Source of the DNA: Prochilodus magdalenae
Taxonomy: Eukaryota; Chordata; Actinopteri; Characiformes; Prochilodontidae
Assembly: GCA_024036415.1 (NCBI GenBank)
Contig: JAMWET010000953.1
Location: forward strand, 10,001-74,000
Direction: 5' to 3'
DNA: 64,000 nucleotides
In this document: positions 21,965 to 35,389 of the stretch, piece after piece
How positions within the stretch are numbered: the stretch's first letter is position 1
Layout: each line of letters begins with the position of its first letter
The notes under the pieces: model-generated
Told to the model about the DNA's origin: nothing
Database searches by the model: none
Seen by the model: the letters and a program-made list of their open reading frames with translations, nothing else
Made by a program: the position numbers and the translations under genes

Positions 21965-23100
21965 TGATTGGGGGGCAGCTATCCTTTAAATGAGTACATT
22001 TGATTTGTCAGCGAGGTGGGGGCCCAAAATCACCATATTTAAGATGGACACAGGGATTGATCAATTAAATGCTCATTTCATCTCTGTATGTTTGGTTAAG
22101 GTAAAGATCACTCCATCATGGAAAGTGCGCCCCTGGTTCCATAGACCCCCACTGTAACAGAGTCACGTGCTGCCCTGAATGAGTGTGTTTGCAGCTCAGT
22201 GATTGACTGGAGATCGGGGTAAATTAATTCCCCTATAATCTTTAAAAACGACTTTATCAGTCAAGTGCAATCTGACACCCCAGAGCACACATCTACAGAT
22301 GCTGGTGTGCCCACCCTCTACACCCTCCGCTCGCAGCTTTTTCCATCCGTGCCCCGCTGCGTTCCTCCACCCCTGCTCACCATCCTGCACACGCCCAGTC
22401 GTTTAATAGGAAAAAAAAGTTTTGGGAAGACGTGGATGGGCGTTGTGTAGACTTGCAGGCAGAACCAGAGACAGGAAAGCAGAAGAAACCTTTCTCTAAG
22501 TGTGCCTATCCCCCCGGAGCTTCACGGTAAGTCGTCAGCTGCTTTGCTAGCTTGTTGTTTGGTTTGGTTTGTTCAGGTTCTGTTTTAGCTTCGCGCCGTT
22601 AGCCTACAGCTGCTAAACTCAACTCGCCCCTCTGAGGAGGAAAAGTTTCCTCAGAGCTCTCAAACGAGGTTATAGCTTTAGCCCTCCTGCCCATCCTCGT
22701 CAATATTTCATTCCTTTACGAGGGGCTGTAATGTCATTATTCCTCATCCTGTGGCTCCAGATATCCAGTTTCTCCGTGCCAGTAATTGGAGCCGTGCTCC
22801 CCCGACAGCTAACACTTGGAGGAGAAACCAGAAACTCGCTCTTTACTTATTCAGAGGCGTTTTCTCGGTCGTCTTCTGCTTCAGGAGGACTTTACTGGAC
22901 ATGCTGTAGAAAAATGTAGCCGGCCAGTTGGCGACCGACATCTGGTCCTGCTTGTGTGGGTGGGAGAGGAAGTCTTGAAGGGGCTTTTTCTCGTAATGGT
23001 GAACAGCAGGGGTGGGCGATACCACCGGGTGCCTGTTCGATACAATACAGTCTACTACCCTCTCGATACTAGTACCGTAGTTTTAGTATCAGTATCAGTG
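21965..23100. other. Non-coding; possible 5' exon near 22480-22530
   Basis: No coding gene is recognised. A purine-rich block ends in a good donor (CACGGTAAGT, GT at about 22527) and could be a non-coding first exon of the S100 gene at 36.6 kb; unproven. The GGGGTGGGCGATACC stretch at 23010 resembles the end of the element at 38365. Confidence 0.3.
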
Positions 23101-23109
23101 CGCACGTAG

Positions 23110-23530
23110 GAAGGAGAACTCACACCCTTTGAAAATTAAATAAGTGGGTTCCACAAGGGTTCTTTAGTCTATGGAACAGTGGGTTCTTGAGTCTGGAACA
23201 GTGACAACTGTAAGAACCTTGAGATCTGCCTCTTTAACCTGTCCTCCATGGTGGAAAAACCAGCTGGTTCTTTAAAGAAACTTTAAAATGTGTGGTTCTG
23301 TCTAGTACCAGAAAGGGTTCCACAGTTGTTACACATCAAGTAACCCTTTCTCTGAAGGATTAAGTTTTTTTTCATCTTGGAGGACTGCTTAAGGTGATGA
23401 ATTCAATGGTTCCTTGTCCTATATGGTGAAAAAACAGCTGGTTCTTTAAAGAACCTTTAAAATAAGTGGTTCTGTGTAGCACCAGAAGGTGTTCCATAAT
23501 TGTTATCCTTTTAAGGAACCTTTTTTCCTC
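23110..23530 (+). repeat. Short duplicated repeat
   Basis: A unit starting CAGCTGGTTCTTTAAAGAA and continuing to a GTTCCA-TTGTTA end occurs twice, about 185 bases apart (about 23262 and 23442). The surrounding GGTTCTT/GTTCCA words make it partly palindromic, as in a decayed MITE. Confidence 0.5.
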
Positions 23531-24660
23531 TTTATAAACCTCTTTTACTAAGTTGGGTATGATTTTCACTGTAAACACAATGGTGGCGGAAGGAAAAGTA
23601 GTTCCAATCCAACAAATGGTTCACTGTGAAACAACTTTGAGACCAGGGTTTCTTTACTGTGGTGGTGAATGGAACCAGAGGTCACAATTTCGACAACACG
23701 AACAACGTAACTAGTTTAGCCAAAAGCACCAGTGACCCCCTCAAGGGACGCCGGTCAGTGACCGTAAACGGTTGTTAATCATTGGGGACTATTTGGCCTT
23801 ACAACGCCCCCCATGTACCCCTCCACCACAAATGCATTTAGCACGTTTGAGGCCGAAACCTCCCCAAGACAAGCATAAAACAATGCACTGGTGTATTAAC
23901 ATGGCAGTTTAATGGAATAACTTTCTGTGGGTGAGCTTTGAGATAGGTGGTGGTCCGGTTCCCATCACCCCCACTGTGAACGTTTTGACGGCCTGAGTTT
24001 CTCATGAACGGAGCACGACACACCAAACCTCCCTGAGTGACTTTGTTCACGTCTGAACCTTCTGATTCGGACCCTTTAGAAAAATCCACGGAATTCCCCT
24101 TTAAGCAGCAACAGCCATGGCATACGCACAGGGTTAGGAATGTGTGTTAGTGGGCTGCGGAGCACGCCCTTCATGTTAGGTTACCAAAAGGAGTGCGTCT
24201 ACATGCAGCACGGCAGAATGCGGAGCGAGTAAATGAGATTACAGCTCTGACAAAAGTAGCCCAAACCAAGCGAAAGTGCGGCTATTTTAGTGAGGTAGTG
24301 ATTCGTGTGGAAGCTCCTGGAAAGCAACAGGAGCGTACAGCAGCGTCCTGCTGAGTGGATCCAGGGTTTACCAGCTTAGGAACTGAAGTTGGACTCTCTT
24401 CTTCTCCCTCTGGTCTAAAATAAAAGGCTCCAAAGTTAGAGGAGCCGCAGTAAAGCAATCCAGGAGCTGAACTAAGATGAACCAGGATGAAGCTGTACGC
24501 CAAGAGAGCATTAAAATATAACTCGATAAAAAAATATTATATTTTATTAGATTCTATACAGTTGTATGGAAAGGTATGGACGCTCATGGTCAAATGTTGT
24601 CGTGGCGATTTGAGGTTTGTTGAAGTGACATGAAGTTAAAACACTCCTGCACACATGAAT
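23530..24660. other. No gene recognised
   Basis: Short frames only on both strands. No repeat family recognised by eye. Confidence 0.4.
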
Positions 24661-24666
24661 CTAACA

Positions 24667-24710
24667 TGTATGTGTGTGTGTGTATATATATATGTGTATG
24701 TGTATATATG

Positions 24711-24742
<32 letters not shown>

Positions 24743-24746
24743 TGTA

Positions 24747-24797
<51 letters not shown>

Positions 24798-24837
24798 ATA
24801 TGCATGAATATTATGCATTATTATTATATACTTATTC

Positions 24838-24872
<35 letters not shown>
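24667..24872 (+). repeat. TG / TA / TATG microsatellite cluster
   Basis: (TG) and (TATG) runs, about ten GTAT units at 24715-24748, (TA) at 24757-24777, then (TG) runs at 24778-24798 and 24847-24871. AT-rich low-complexity sequence follows to 25035. Confidence 0.95.
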
Positions 24873-24873
<1 letters not shown>

Positions 24874-25039
24874 TTTTTTGGCTTTTTGACAATTTTGGCA
24901 TCAGGCAGTGCATTCATAGCCATTTCATGTAAAAACGTTCAGGTGGTTTACGTCTTTACAATTACATTATTATATATTATTATTGTATTTTATTATATAT
25001 TATATTATTACATTATTATATTATTACATATATAATATG

Positions 25040-27580
25040 AAAAAGTGCAAACAAATTGTATTTTTAAAATTCATCTCAGCACATGCATGAAAACTGTGCA
25101 GTGAAAGTAGCAGGAAAATGCCGTATGTATGTTCTCTGGGGATGTGTTAACCTAGTTTCACTTAGTAAAGCAACCAAACGTCGTTTGACTGGAGGTCTAA
25201 ACACTTGCGCATGCTCAACATACTCAACACAGTCAACCTTCATACACCCATAAATGCCACACTGTAAAATACTCGTATTGTAAAATAATTAGAATCTGAT
25301 GTTTTAGTGAGTTGCATTCATCCCCTGGCTGTTTCTTGTCAAGTAGATGCTACCTTCCTATTGGCTTGAACGTCCCATATACTACACGTAGCTTCCCAGG
25401 CCTCTCTGTGTCACTTCTGTTTGTCTATAATTCAAATAGAAATCAGGTTCATGTCATTCACACATGCCCTCCCCTCTTTATAGTTCATAACTTACCAGGC
25501 TGTTTCAATTACTGTGTCTTAAAGGCTGGTATGCAGTAGCGTGTGTTCACTTGTGCTTCTAAATGCAAATAAACATGTATGGAATAAACAGAGGGAACAT
25601 GTTCCTTCTTTTCAGAAGAGTAGGGGAAGTTTTGTGAGTTTTCGTTGTTTTTAAATAAAGTAGCGCAAATTTTGTGAGTTAGTGTGGAGAACACAGATGC
25701 GGTTCCACATTCTCCTCAGTACCTCCACCCGTCACAGGAATTTGTTAAAAGAGAATTCCACAGATTTTTCCAAATGTGCATAATTCAGTCCTTTTGCTGT
25801 GAACAGTTACAATCGGAGTGGTTTGACACAAAATGCTTTGCTTGTGGAGAAACTGACTCTCATTGACACTTTCTTTACAGTGCTGGTGATGAGAGAAAAA
25901 AAAAAAACCAGACAATTTATTTACTGTTTAAAGCATCTAAATATGTTAAAATAAATAAAAAATAAGGAAAACTCTTTTTTTCAGAATTATACAGCAATAT
26001 TACAGCAATGCCGCTGGTCAATCAGTGTTTTGAAGATGTATTAATGTTCAGTAGGCCTTTTCATTTCAGAACTTTCTGTTTTAAGACTCGTTAAATGGTT
26101 CAGATGTCTTGTTGCTATCACCATTACTGTGAACAATTCTGACTGTATAGATTAAATTATGGAGATTTTGAAAAACTGAAAATATTTCTGGTACTTTTGT
26201 AACAGCTCTGCTGCAATCCCAGATAAGGTGTTGTCTATCTCCATTAGGACTGTGTAATACAAATTACAATTCAAACCTGGCAATAAGATATATGTATAAT
26301 AATAGGTTATATAATAATAATAATAATAATAATACGATTTAGTAAACTGCTATACTATAAGCAGAGAGGATACATTTTTACTTCATTTCATTTTAGGATA
26401 TTTATCATACGTTAAAAGCACATGGGTTTGCTAATGTGACTTTAGCGGTGCCCCGTTATTGCATATGTTTAAGTTGTAGTGGAAGAGTCTAATGGCTGAA
26501 GCCACAATTTGCATGTAAACTAGCACTAAAAAATAAAACTGTGTGTTTTAGAACCGAAATGGTATCAGTCACCATAATATTGTGATACTGAGGTGTGTCG
26601 ATATTTTCATACACCCCTAAATGCCATACTATCACCTAATGATTAGAATCTGACGTTTGGAGACATTAAATGGTTCAGATGTCTGGTTGCCATCACCATC
26701 ACTGTGAACAGTTACTACTGCACTAGTTTCTACAACAGAGTATTTCACGCCAAAGCCTTCAGTGTGATTTGGTCACATCTTGAAGATTAAATTATGGAGA
26801 TGTCCTGAAGATATTGTGTATTTCAACAAACAAGGCTTAATTAGCCATATCAGGTAATAGATGATAATACTACTAATAAAAATGATCTTCTTAGAGATAG
26901 GCTTGGAAATGTAAACACAGTTATTGATCTGGGTAAAATATATACTTACTGTATTAATGTAATGTAATTGAATTAATTGATTTACTGAGTGAATAAATTC
27001 TCACTGCCCAGATAAACAGCTCAGGTCATTTCATAAAATGTAATTGTGAAATGTAAAACTGCCTACATCTTTTGCACAGTGGTGCATGTAAATGAGCGTC
27101 TTCTGATTGGCTGCCCTGTACCATGGCTCATTTATAATGCAGTTCAAGGTGAAACACTATATAACTTCGCTGGGAAGGGGCGGGGCTAAATTCAGCCTGC
27201 TATAGGCCGTGTTGATTTTACTTGACACCACAGAAACAGACTGAGGAAAATCAGGATTTGAATGATTTGTGCTTTACATAAGCAAATGAAGAGAAAATCA
27301 GAGGACTCTTAAACATGTACTAATGTGTGGATTGCTTTATCTGATCTGCTCACCCTCAGAAACTAGTCTCCATACCAGCAAGGCCCTACGGAAAGAAAGG
27401 AACACTGTTGCAGCATTCCAGTTTCAGTCACGTCAAGGCCTGCAGGCGTTCTCACAGACTAGAGCTCTAGAGTAAGACTATGCGAGATTAAGCTGGAGAA
27501 ACAGGTACTGCATCACTCCTCAGTGACAGCACTCGTTTAGTCGGTGCACTGAACACTCCTTTATTTGTAGATAGAAGTAA
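25040..27580. other. AT-rich stretch without recognised gene
   Basis: Nothing coding is supported. A short (ATA)n tract lies at 26307-26334. The segments near 26640-26790 and 26075-26170 partly repeat each other (TTAAATGGTTCAGATGTCT and GCCATCACCATCACTGTGAA), suggesting a diverged duplicated repeat. Confidence 0.45.
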
Positions 27581-27585
27581 AATAA

Positions 27586-27794
27586 GTTGGTGTGGCTCAG
27601 TGGATAACTACGCTACCTAGCAGAGAGCTGCCAGTCCATGTGGGAGATTGGGGTTTGATTCCTAGGTGACTATGCTGTGCTACACCAATAAGAGTCCTTG
27701 GGCAAGACTCCTAACACTACACTGGCCTAGCTGTAATATGAATAACCTTGTAAGTTGCTCTGGATAAGAGCGTCAGCTAAATGCAGTAAATCTA
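27586..27794 (+). mobile_element. tRNA-derived SINE, copy 3
   Basis: Same family; head TGTGGCTCAGTGGATAAC, tail GGATAAGAGCGTCAGCTAAA. The B-box part reads GGGGTTTGATTCC, more diverged than in other copies. Confidence 0.85.
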
Positions 27795-28026
27795 AGACTT
27801 GGAGTAACAAAATACAGGACCATTAAATGTTAATAAACAATCAGCTAGTATAAAATCAATCCTAATGTGTACAACTTTACTGGGCGTAAATTATACTAAA
27901 GCAAAATTAGATGTGTCCCAAATGAAGCGTGGAGCCACAGGAGTCTGAGGATTGAGAATTAAGTCAGAAATGAATATCTAGAATTCAGAAGTAGAACTCG
28001 AATCTCTTGATAGGAAGTTGTAGTAA

Positions 28027-28145
28027 ACAGAATATTACAACCCTGTTTCCAAAGAGGTTGGGACGCTGTGCAAAAATGTCAACAGAAACAGAATATAATG
28101 ATGTGCACATCATTTAAACCTTATGTTAATTGAAAATAGCACAAA
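28027..28145 (+). mobile_element. Left-end fragment of CAACCCC-type DNA transposon
   Basis: TACAACCCTGTTTCCAAAGA followed by GGTTGGGACGCTGTGCAAAA and ACAGAATATAATGATGTGCA matches the left end of 19073-19915. The right end is not found. Confidence 0.6.
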
Positions 28146-28149
28146 GACA

Positions 28150-28950
28150 ACTTGTGTTGATGGATGAACAGATTGTGATGAGAGCTGAGGGAAAATCGAG
28201 GCGAGGTTTATTTAACAGATTTGTAGTCGGACTGTCAGGACAGAAAGACTCCGGAGCGACGTTTGCTGATCTAAAAGCCAAGACAGTTTTATTAGATACA
28301 ACAGTGAACAATCCAATCAGCAACACCGAACCAGCAGAGAAGGTAGGGCTTCAGAACGTAGTAAGGGACAGGCAGAGGTCTAAACCAGGAAAAGCAGTCA
28401 GCGAGGGCTACCGAGGTGAAAGGGTGAGGTGAGAGGGAAGTCAGAGAGAAAAAGCTGAAGTCGAGAACCAGAGTAGTGGAATATCGGGAGATCCAAACAG
28501 AGTAAACGAGGGACAAATGGAAGTCAAAAACCAGAAAGAAAGCAAACCAGAAAGAACGCTCAGAATTGCCAATGAATAGACAAAGCTTCGCAACACACAC
28601 TCGGAAACACAGGGTATTTACGTGAACGTTGATTGGCTATTAGAACTCAGGTGACCGGGAGCGAACGGGGACTGCCGATTGGGAGCACGTGAGTTTGACG
28701 TCATCGGTCGTAGCCCTCTGGGAAGTGGAGTCCAGAAGGGCGAAAGGACCAGAGAGACCCGGAGACGTGACACGGACACAGCAGCAACGAGACCAGAGCG
28801 GACATAACCAAAGAGTCAAGCAGAGTCAGAGTCAAGGAACAGTCAGACAAAGTCAGGACAAAAGAGGAATCAGAGAATCAGGAAGTCAAAAACGAGAAAA
28901 CGCTCGGTACGCAACAGTGGCAGTACTTCACTGAGCCAGTGTGAGGGAAG
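28150..28950. repeat. Purine-rich interspersed sequence
   Basis: AG-rich sequence with recurring GTCAGG, CAGAG and ACCAG words (28350-28900). Its texture matches dispersed fish repeats, but I cannot name a family. The open frames 28130-28432 and 28689-28934 are low-complexity and unsupported. Confidence 0.3.
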
Positions 28951-30670
28951 AGTACATGTACAAACTGTTTTAAATTCAGGAAGGTTGTTTTAGAATAGCT
29001 GCACTCTTTCACCGAGGGGCGACCCCTCCTCATATTTACTTTTGAAAGACTCCGCCTCTTTGAGATGCTCTTTTTTATACCCATATTAACTGACCTGTTG
29101 CCAGTTACCCTAACAGGGGGGGGAGATATTCCACTGGGTGTTTTTTTACATTACTGTCTTTTGTCCCAATTTTTTTTTAAATGTGTCGGCTGGCCTAAAA
29201 TTTACAATGACCATTAAAAATATAATAATAAAAACAATGAACTTTCTCATTTACAACAATGAGAAACCTATCTCCTATTTAAATTTAGAGTTAAAGTGAT
29301 TTTCATATCATTACCTTCTGCCTTTATGTACATTTTGCATAGGGTCCCAATCTTTCTCAGAAATGGGATTTTATTGATTATGTATCAAATGTATGTATCT
29401 ATTTAAATCTGAAACAACTTTTGCCAAATATTTGGTTACATTAAAATCTGAATTATAATTTTATATAATATTGCATTTTTCATGGTCCCACTTGAGCCCA
29501 AACATGTTCAGTGATGGTTGGCAAGTCCATTGTTCTGAAAACACCACCAGTCTGTTTGTTTATTAATGCCCAGTTTGTCTGGAAGGCTGTGACATGTGCA
29601 CAACAATATTATTAATATGATGGGCAGTTCCCATCATAGCACATCTAATATGATGAAAGAATATACATGTATTTACAATAATGAGATAATTATGGCATCA
29701 GCTGGCCGCACTGTATTATTGCTGATAGAAGTATTATTCGTCTTCCAAACACAGACGTGCAGTCAGCACTTTATTTACCCATCAATAAAGCAGTAATGGA
29801 GTAACGGGTTCAAAAGTAATATGTATAAAGCAATAAGGCCTGTGCAGTGTTTCAGATTTTATCATTGTTGACATGTAATTGAATATGTTTTCAAAGTAGC
29901 CTTCCCTAATCTGGAAATAAGACTCTGACAGATGCTCAATAAGAAGACGTCAATAGCTGTCAGTCATTCATTTAATAGAGTTTAAGGTCGTATGGCTGAG
30001 TTAATTTAATGTATTGACCCAAAAGCTCTTAATCAGGTAAATGACTAGGGGTTGCACGGCTGTCACAGGAGACTGGGTGGAAACTGAGGCTCCAGGCAGC
30101 TGGGGACCTACATGCGTCCACCGGTGAGTGCGAGGCCTTGGGGCATCTAGAGGAGAATGACTGAACTGCAGGTAGATGAAGGACACAACATGTACCACTA
30201 GATGGCCTGGAGATGCACCTGGGCTAAATTACTCACCCTGGCCTCTTTCTGAACTGCTGCTACCTTTGTATTTGTCAGTGGTGCTGACCAGTGCCACCCA
30301 TATGACCGGTTCAGAAGATAACTGTGAGTTCAGGTTTTGGGTCTAGAGTTTAGAGTTTAGGTCTTTGACCTCCAAAGGGTGTAAGGTAATGAGCTAATTC
30401 ACTCTCATCACAGTACAAGCTCCAGACTTCAGAACCATCCCTTATTTACATGTTTACATATGTGTACAATTTTCTTTATTATTTTTTGTATATATCTGCA
30501 CTACCATATTATGGGATGGCAAACAATACATAGAATACATGCATATACACAGTATGTATACCAATATGTCTGTGGTCCATAAATACATTTATGTGTATTA
30601 CATAATCCTTAAAGTTCTAAATCATTTTATTAGGGATGCACCGAATGATTGGCAACCGTACACCCCTCCC
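28950..30670. other. No gene recognised
   Basis: AT-rich in its first half, no repeats recognised by eye. A CTCF-like motif (CCACTAGATGGC) is at 30195-30206. Confidence 0.4.
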
Positions 30671-30678
30671 AGTATTAA

Positions 30679-30907
30679 GATGTGGGCCACATATGTGCCA
30701 GATTAGGGCCTCACGTCAACCTAAAGTAGGCAACTCTGCTGCATCTGTGCCAGAATTGGACCAGATCTGTTTTGGGACAGCTGGGCCAAATGCATGTTGT
30801 TGATATGTGAGCCACCTCGGCTCACAGCAGATTGCCAGTGCTGACAGTGGGCCAGTAGTGCCATATCTTTGCCAGATGTGGCCCACAACACACATGGCCC
30901 ACATTTA
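30679..30907 (+). repeat. Foldback GTGGGCCACAT repeat
   Basis: The left end GATGTGGGCCACATATGTGC is inverted relative to GATGTGGCCCAC and ATGGCCCACATTT at the right end. CCAGAT/GCCAG words recur inside. It behaves like a short palindromic element without coding capacity. Confidence 0.6.
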
Positions 30908-30909
30908 AA

Positions 30910-32650
30910 TGAATGCAATGGTAGAAAAGTGGAAAATTAATTTTAAAAAAACAAAGTGTTTGGTATTTGATTCAGTTTTGTTCAGTTTTGGCCAAAAATG
31001 TTCAGTTTGGTGCATCCCTAAACATTATATATTAATACTGGAATACTGCAGCTCCTCAGAACCAGCATGGAGGGTAGTAGGACATCAGAAACGGCTAGTA
31101 AACTGGAATTCTAAGCCAGCAGTTTTCAACATCTGATTTATAATCTTTCATAACTTATTTCATAATTGTTAGATGATTGTGAGCTATCTGACACATCTAA
31201 TCGCTTAACACAACAAGCAATGTACTGTAGACTGTGACAGACCCCAGAGTGTCTGACCCCTTACACCTGCTCCCTTAATGGGACTAGCATCGGTATTGTC
31301 TTCTGATAAGATTTCAGCAACATGCATTTACACTTAGTAGCCAAATGCGTTTCCAAGTAGCTGGACTGAAATTCGATGTGTGGGACGGAATATGTAAATT
31401 TGCTTGTCTCCAGCACCGGTAATTTATCTGCTCAGCCAATCGGTACTAATGCTGATACCGTAATAAGCAACCTTACCATAACTGTACCATAATAGTAAAA
31501 GCCCACCTCATGTGAAAGATATGACAACTGCAAGCATGCTGAGAATTCAAAGAGGACTCTCTAAAACAGAAGGAAGTGTCCTCTGCTGTTGTCATGGTAT
31601 CTTCATCAGGTCGAGTTGTACCTTCTTCATGAGCCTGTGCATGCAGCGCTAACACGTAAAGACGCACGAGTACTCCCGTAAAACCCGAACCTTGCAGCGG
31701 GGCACGGTCACCATGCGTCAGCATCTTGTTTCCCTGACTCAGTAATGCTAACGTTTGGGTTGTCCTGGCCTCCCCGCCTCCATCTTCTTCCACAGTGTGC
31801 AGGACTATATGAGCTCCCCACCAATTAGACCTATGGATAGGGGTTCCAGTTAGTGGCCCCTCATTACATGATGGTTTGTTTGGGTCCCCCGCACCGTTCT
31901 GCTAATGACTCATCGGCAGTAGCCCATCACCATGATTGATTGGCCCCCATATCTCTTTCTGTTTTCCTGCTAATTATCTACATCTCATTTGAACGTGACA
32001 CCGGGCACCACGAAACGGGACGAGAATGATGACCGTGTCAGCGAAAAACACATCTACATTTCCCTCGTTACGTGAGAGATGTATAAATATGTAATGTCTG
32101 ACTTCAAGCGTATTCATGTTTGGGATTTTTATCATTCTCCTCTCGGAGTACTCGAGCGTTCTCAGGGTGGGTGATTAGATGGGTCATCAGTGCATAGAGC
32201 AGTCTAGTCTCTCTTGTTGCCTTCCTGTTTCTTTTTTTACCTCTCTCTCGCTCTCGCGCTCTCTCGCTCTCTGTCTCTATCTCTCTCTGTAATTAGGTTA
32301 ATAGAGAGGAGCTGTGGTAATTGGCAGGTGCGTGGCCAGCGGTGTAGTTGCGCTAATGTTAACAGGGCAGTGTGTGCATTCGAGTGTGACGTGTGTCAGA
32401 AGGGACATTAACTTCAAACGGGTTTGCCTATAATATTACCCCGTCATACGTCACATTCGCGTGCTACCCAGCCTCAGCCTCACCCAGAGTCTCGCTGCAC
32501 GTGTGCCTCTATTTGTCTGCATGTTTAAGTACATGTATTCAACAGAGGAACAGCCTGCAGCTCGAGACGAATCGATACCACCTGTTCCCTTCCACTACAG
32601 ATACCTGATTCTTAAATATACTGAGTGTCTGTAGCAGGACAGTACAATTA
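30910..32650. other. No gene recognised; possible regulatory sequence
   Basis: A 106-codon minus frame (31473-31793) lacks any family signature. A CT-rich tract (32240-32290) is followed by TAATTAGGTTAATAG, a cluster of homeodomain-type words. No transcript evidence is visible. Confidence 0.3.
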
Positions 32651-32689
32651 CATTGTCAACACATACTCACATACTCTGTATATATATGA

Positions 32690-33115
32690 AACTTGGTGTG
32701 TAGGCTTGACAGTGTGGACTGCATGAAGGACTAGATGCATCCAGACAGTTACGGCGACTGCCCTTATCACCATGCCAACATCGCCAAAGACTGCAATGGT
32801 GTCTTGCCAGACTCTCATGGAGTGTCCCAGAATGGCAGCTGGTCATCTTCAGTGACGAGTCCTGCTTTTGTTTTGGTGGAGACGTCCAACGAATCCATGT
32901 GTGGAGGCACCGTGGTCAGTCTTAAGATGAACGGTTTGTCATCACATGTCCAGAAGGCCTCGTGTCACTCCACCTCTACCCCCACCGCAAAATCTGCAGG
33001 CACAGTGTGAGAATATTTATATAACTGCATGGGGTGGATTATCACAGGACACCATTAGGCCTCCCTGGCTCAGAAAAAAACTGTGCTGAATGTTGCGTCA
33101 TATCTGAAGGTCTCA
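32690..33115 (+). mobile_element. Tc1-like family A, copy
   Basis: Plus-strand relic of a transposase: a frame with SSVTSPAFVLVETSNESMCG and shifted VIFSDESCF-type sequence (the conserved Asp-Glu-Ser of the catalytic core), then the ITGHH-type end. Stops and frame changes throughout. Confidence 0.75.
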
Positions 33116-33423
33116 TGTCACTTGTCTTATATGTGCATTCACTCACAGTGCATCTCTGAACGTCAGACTGTGCCGGAATATCACTGTCAGTCGTTGCGAC
33201 TTTCAGTGTTCTTTTCAGCTTGGTTGGAGCAGCAACGCCCCACTGCTGAGTGATGAAGCTGAATGACAGACTGAATGGTGGTCAGCATTTATTGTATGAT
33301 GTGTGATGCGCATTATTTGCCTGTATTATTTTATCTTCGATTCCATTCAGGTCTTTTTTTAGATTCTTACCAAAGAAATCTTAGAAGTTTCATTTTCAGC
33401 TTCTCACCATCCCAGTAAAGCAA

Positions 33424-33426
<3 letters not shown>

Positions 33427-33481
<55 letters not shown>

Positions 33482-33482
33482 A
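33427..33482 (+). repeat. (GT)n(AT)n microsatellite
   Basis: Dinucleotide run immediately next to the left end of the following Tc1-like element, which would have inserted at a TA. Confidence 0.95.
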
Positions 33483-33483
33483 A

Positions 33484-33938
33484 TACAGGGGTTGGACAAT
33501 GAAACTGAAACACCTGTCATTTTAGTGTGGGAGGTCTCATGGCTAAATTGGACAGTTCTGCTCAAAATACTGCAATGCACACAGCATTATGGGTGACATA
33601 CCAGAGTTCAAAAGAGGACAAGTTGTTGGTGCACGTCTTGCTGGCGCATCTGTGACCAAGACAGCAAGTCTTTGTGATGTATCAAGAGCCACGGTATCCA
33701 GGGTAATGTCAGCATACCACCAAGAAGGACGAACCTCCACCAGCATCACGTAGTGACCTGGCCACTATCCTGCAAGAAGAATGGCTTAAACTCCCTCTGA
33801 CCACTGTGCAGGACGCAGTATATGTCATTCCCAAGACCAACTGACGCTGTATTGGCCGCAAAAGGAGGCCCTACACCATACTAATAAATGATTGTGGTCT
33901 AAAACCAGGTGTTTCAGTTTCATTGCCCAATCCCTGTG
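33484..33938 (+). mobile_element. Tc1-like family B element, internally deleted
   Basis: Inverted ends TACAGGGGTTGGACAATGAA (left) and its imperfect complement at the right. Inside, a plus frame gives MGDIPEFKRGQVVGARLAGA followed by SVTKTASLCDVSRATVSRV, the N-terminal helix-turn-helix of a Tc1 transposase. The catalytic part is absent, so it is a derivative that could only move in trans. Confidence 0.85.
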
Positions 33939-33939
33939 T

Positions 33940-33948
33940 GTATGTATG

Positions 33949-33979
<31 letters not shown>

Positions 33980-35250
33980 GTGTGTGTATAGTAGTAGTAC
34001 TAAGTAATAACGTGTTGTGATGAGAATGTACAGCTGCCGTTATTGTGGAGGTGAATCCCTTACTGCTGTAGTCTTCTGGCCGAGAACAGGTTTACAGTTA
34101 TACCCTGAACAGTTGCCTCATAGTGTATGAGGTAATATTAATTTCAGGGCTTTTTAACAGCAGCATGATACTCAAACCGGTAATACGTTTGTGCACTGAT
34201 ATGCTTGGACATGTCCCATCCCTGCCGCTCTGTGAGTCCGCTTTGTTTTGTTACCATTATATTGGAACTTTTTCCTAACTGTACCCTATCTCTGTATCCT
34301 ATAGGTGAACCCAATGCATTATACATGCATGTGTTGCTCTGACCACATTTCAGTCATTGTATGTCTTTTAAAGCCTTGTGCTAATCTCATCACCCCCCCC
34401 ACCCCACCTCATAGATTAGCCAGTTAAATGTCACTGGAAGGAACTTCATATTAGATCATTAATTATTTGGTAGTCTCAAATATTTGATGGGTGTTACGAG
34501 AATATGATATTCCACACCTTCATGGGTGCAGTATGTGCATGTTTGTTTGTGCATGCAGCAAGGAAGAAGTGGGTGTGGTCTTCATAAGCTCTGTTATATG
34601 CTTATAACAACTGAAAGAGTCCCAGCAGTTATTTAGATGATTTATTTACAGTCATCGTCAAAAGAATAGATGCACCCAGAAGGGATTGTGGGATTGCAGT
34701 GCTATTGGGAAGGAACATAAAGAGGGGCAGGTCAAATCTGTCTGGGAGTTTTCTGAAGATGAACTTTAATGGAAAGACTAAGATTTAATAAATCTAAGCT
34801 CAACAAGGGCTAAAGGAGCATGGATATTAAATATAATATAAATATTTAGCTTAAAGTGGAAATCTGAAAATGAGTAAAAGCTACAGAGAAAACTGGACTC
34901 CTAACAATCCCCTGCAGGACCGCCAGCACTGCCCCATCCAATAAACCATACACAAAGCTTCCATCTTTGAGAGAGAGGGGAAAAAGTCAAGCTCCACTGT
35001 TGCTTCAGATCTGACACAAAAATGTTTGGAATTGAGAGAACTTGGATTTTAAGACGCACCCAACTTCTAAGACTGACGTTTGGAGGTGTGGAAAAATATC
35101 CCAGCAGATTTCTTTGGAAAACCAAAACAAGTATCCTGTGAAGAATAGAATTTCCTGACACTGAAAGATAGATGACCTTATTGGCCACTTTGACTGGAAT
35201 TTAAACGATTGAAGTGAGGTCTCTTACTTTTGCACAGTACTGTAAAGAAC
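33940..35250. other. No gene recognised
   Basis: Begins with short TA/TG runs (33940-33990). The rest has only short, unsupported frames. Confidence 0.4.
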
Positions 35251-35261
35251 ACACCTGTGGG

Positions 35262-35353
35262 TGGGCGTGTGTTTGTGTGTGTGTGTGTTTGTGAGTGTGT
35301 GTGTGTGTGTGTGTGTGGGGGGGGGGGGGGTTTGTGAGTGTTTGTGGCTATGT

Positions 35354-35389
<36 letters not shown>

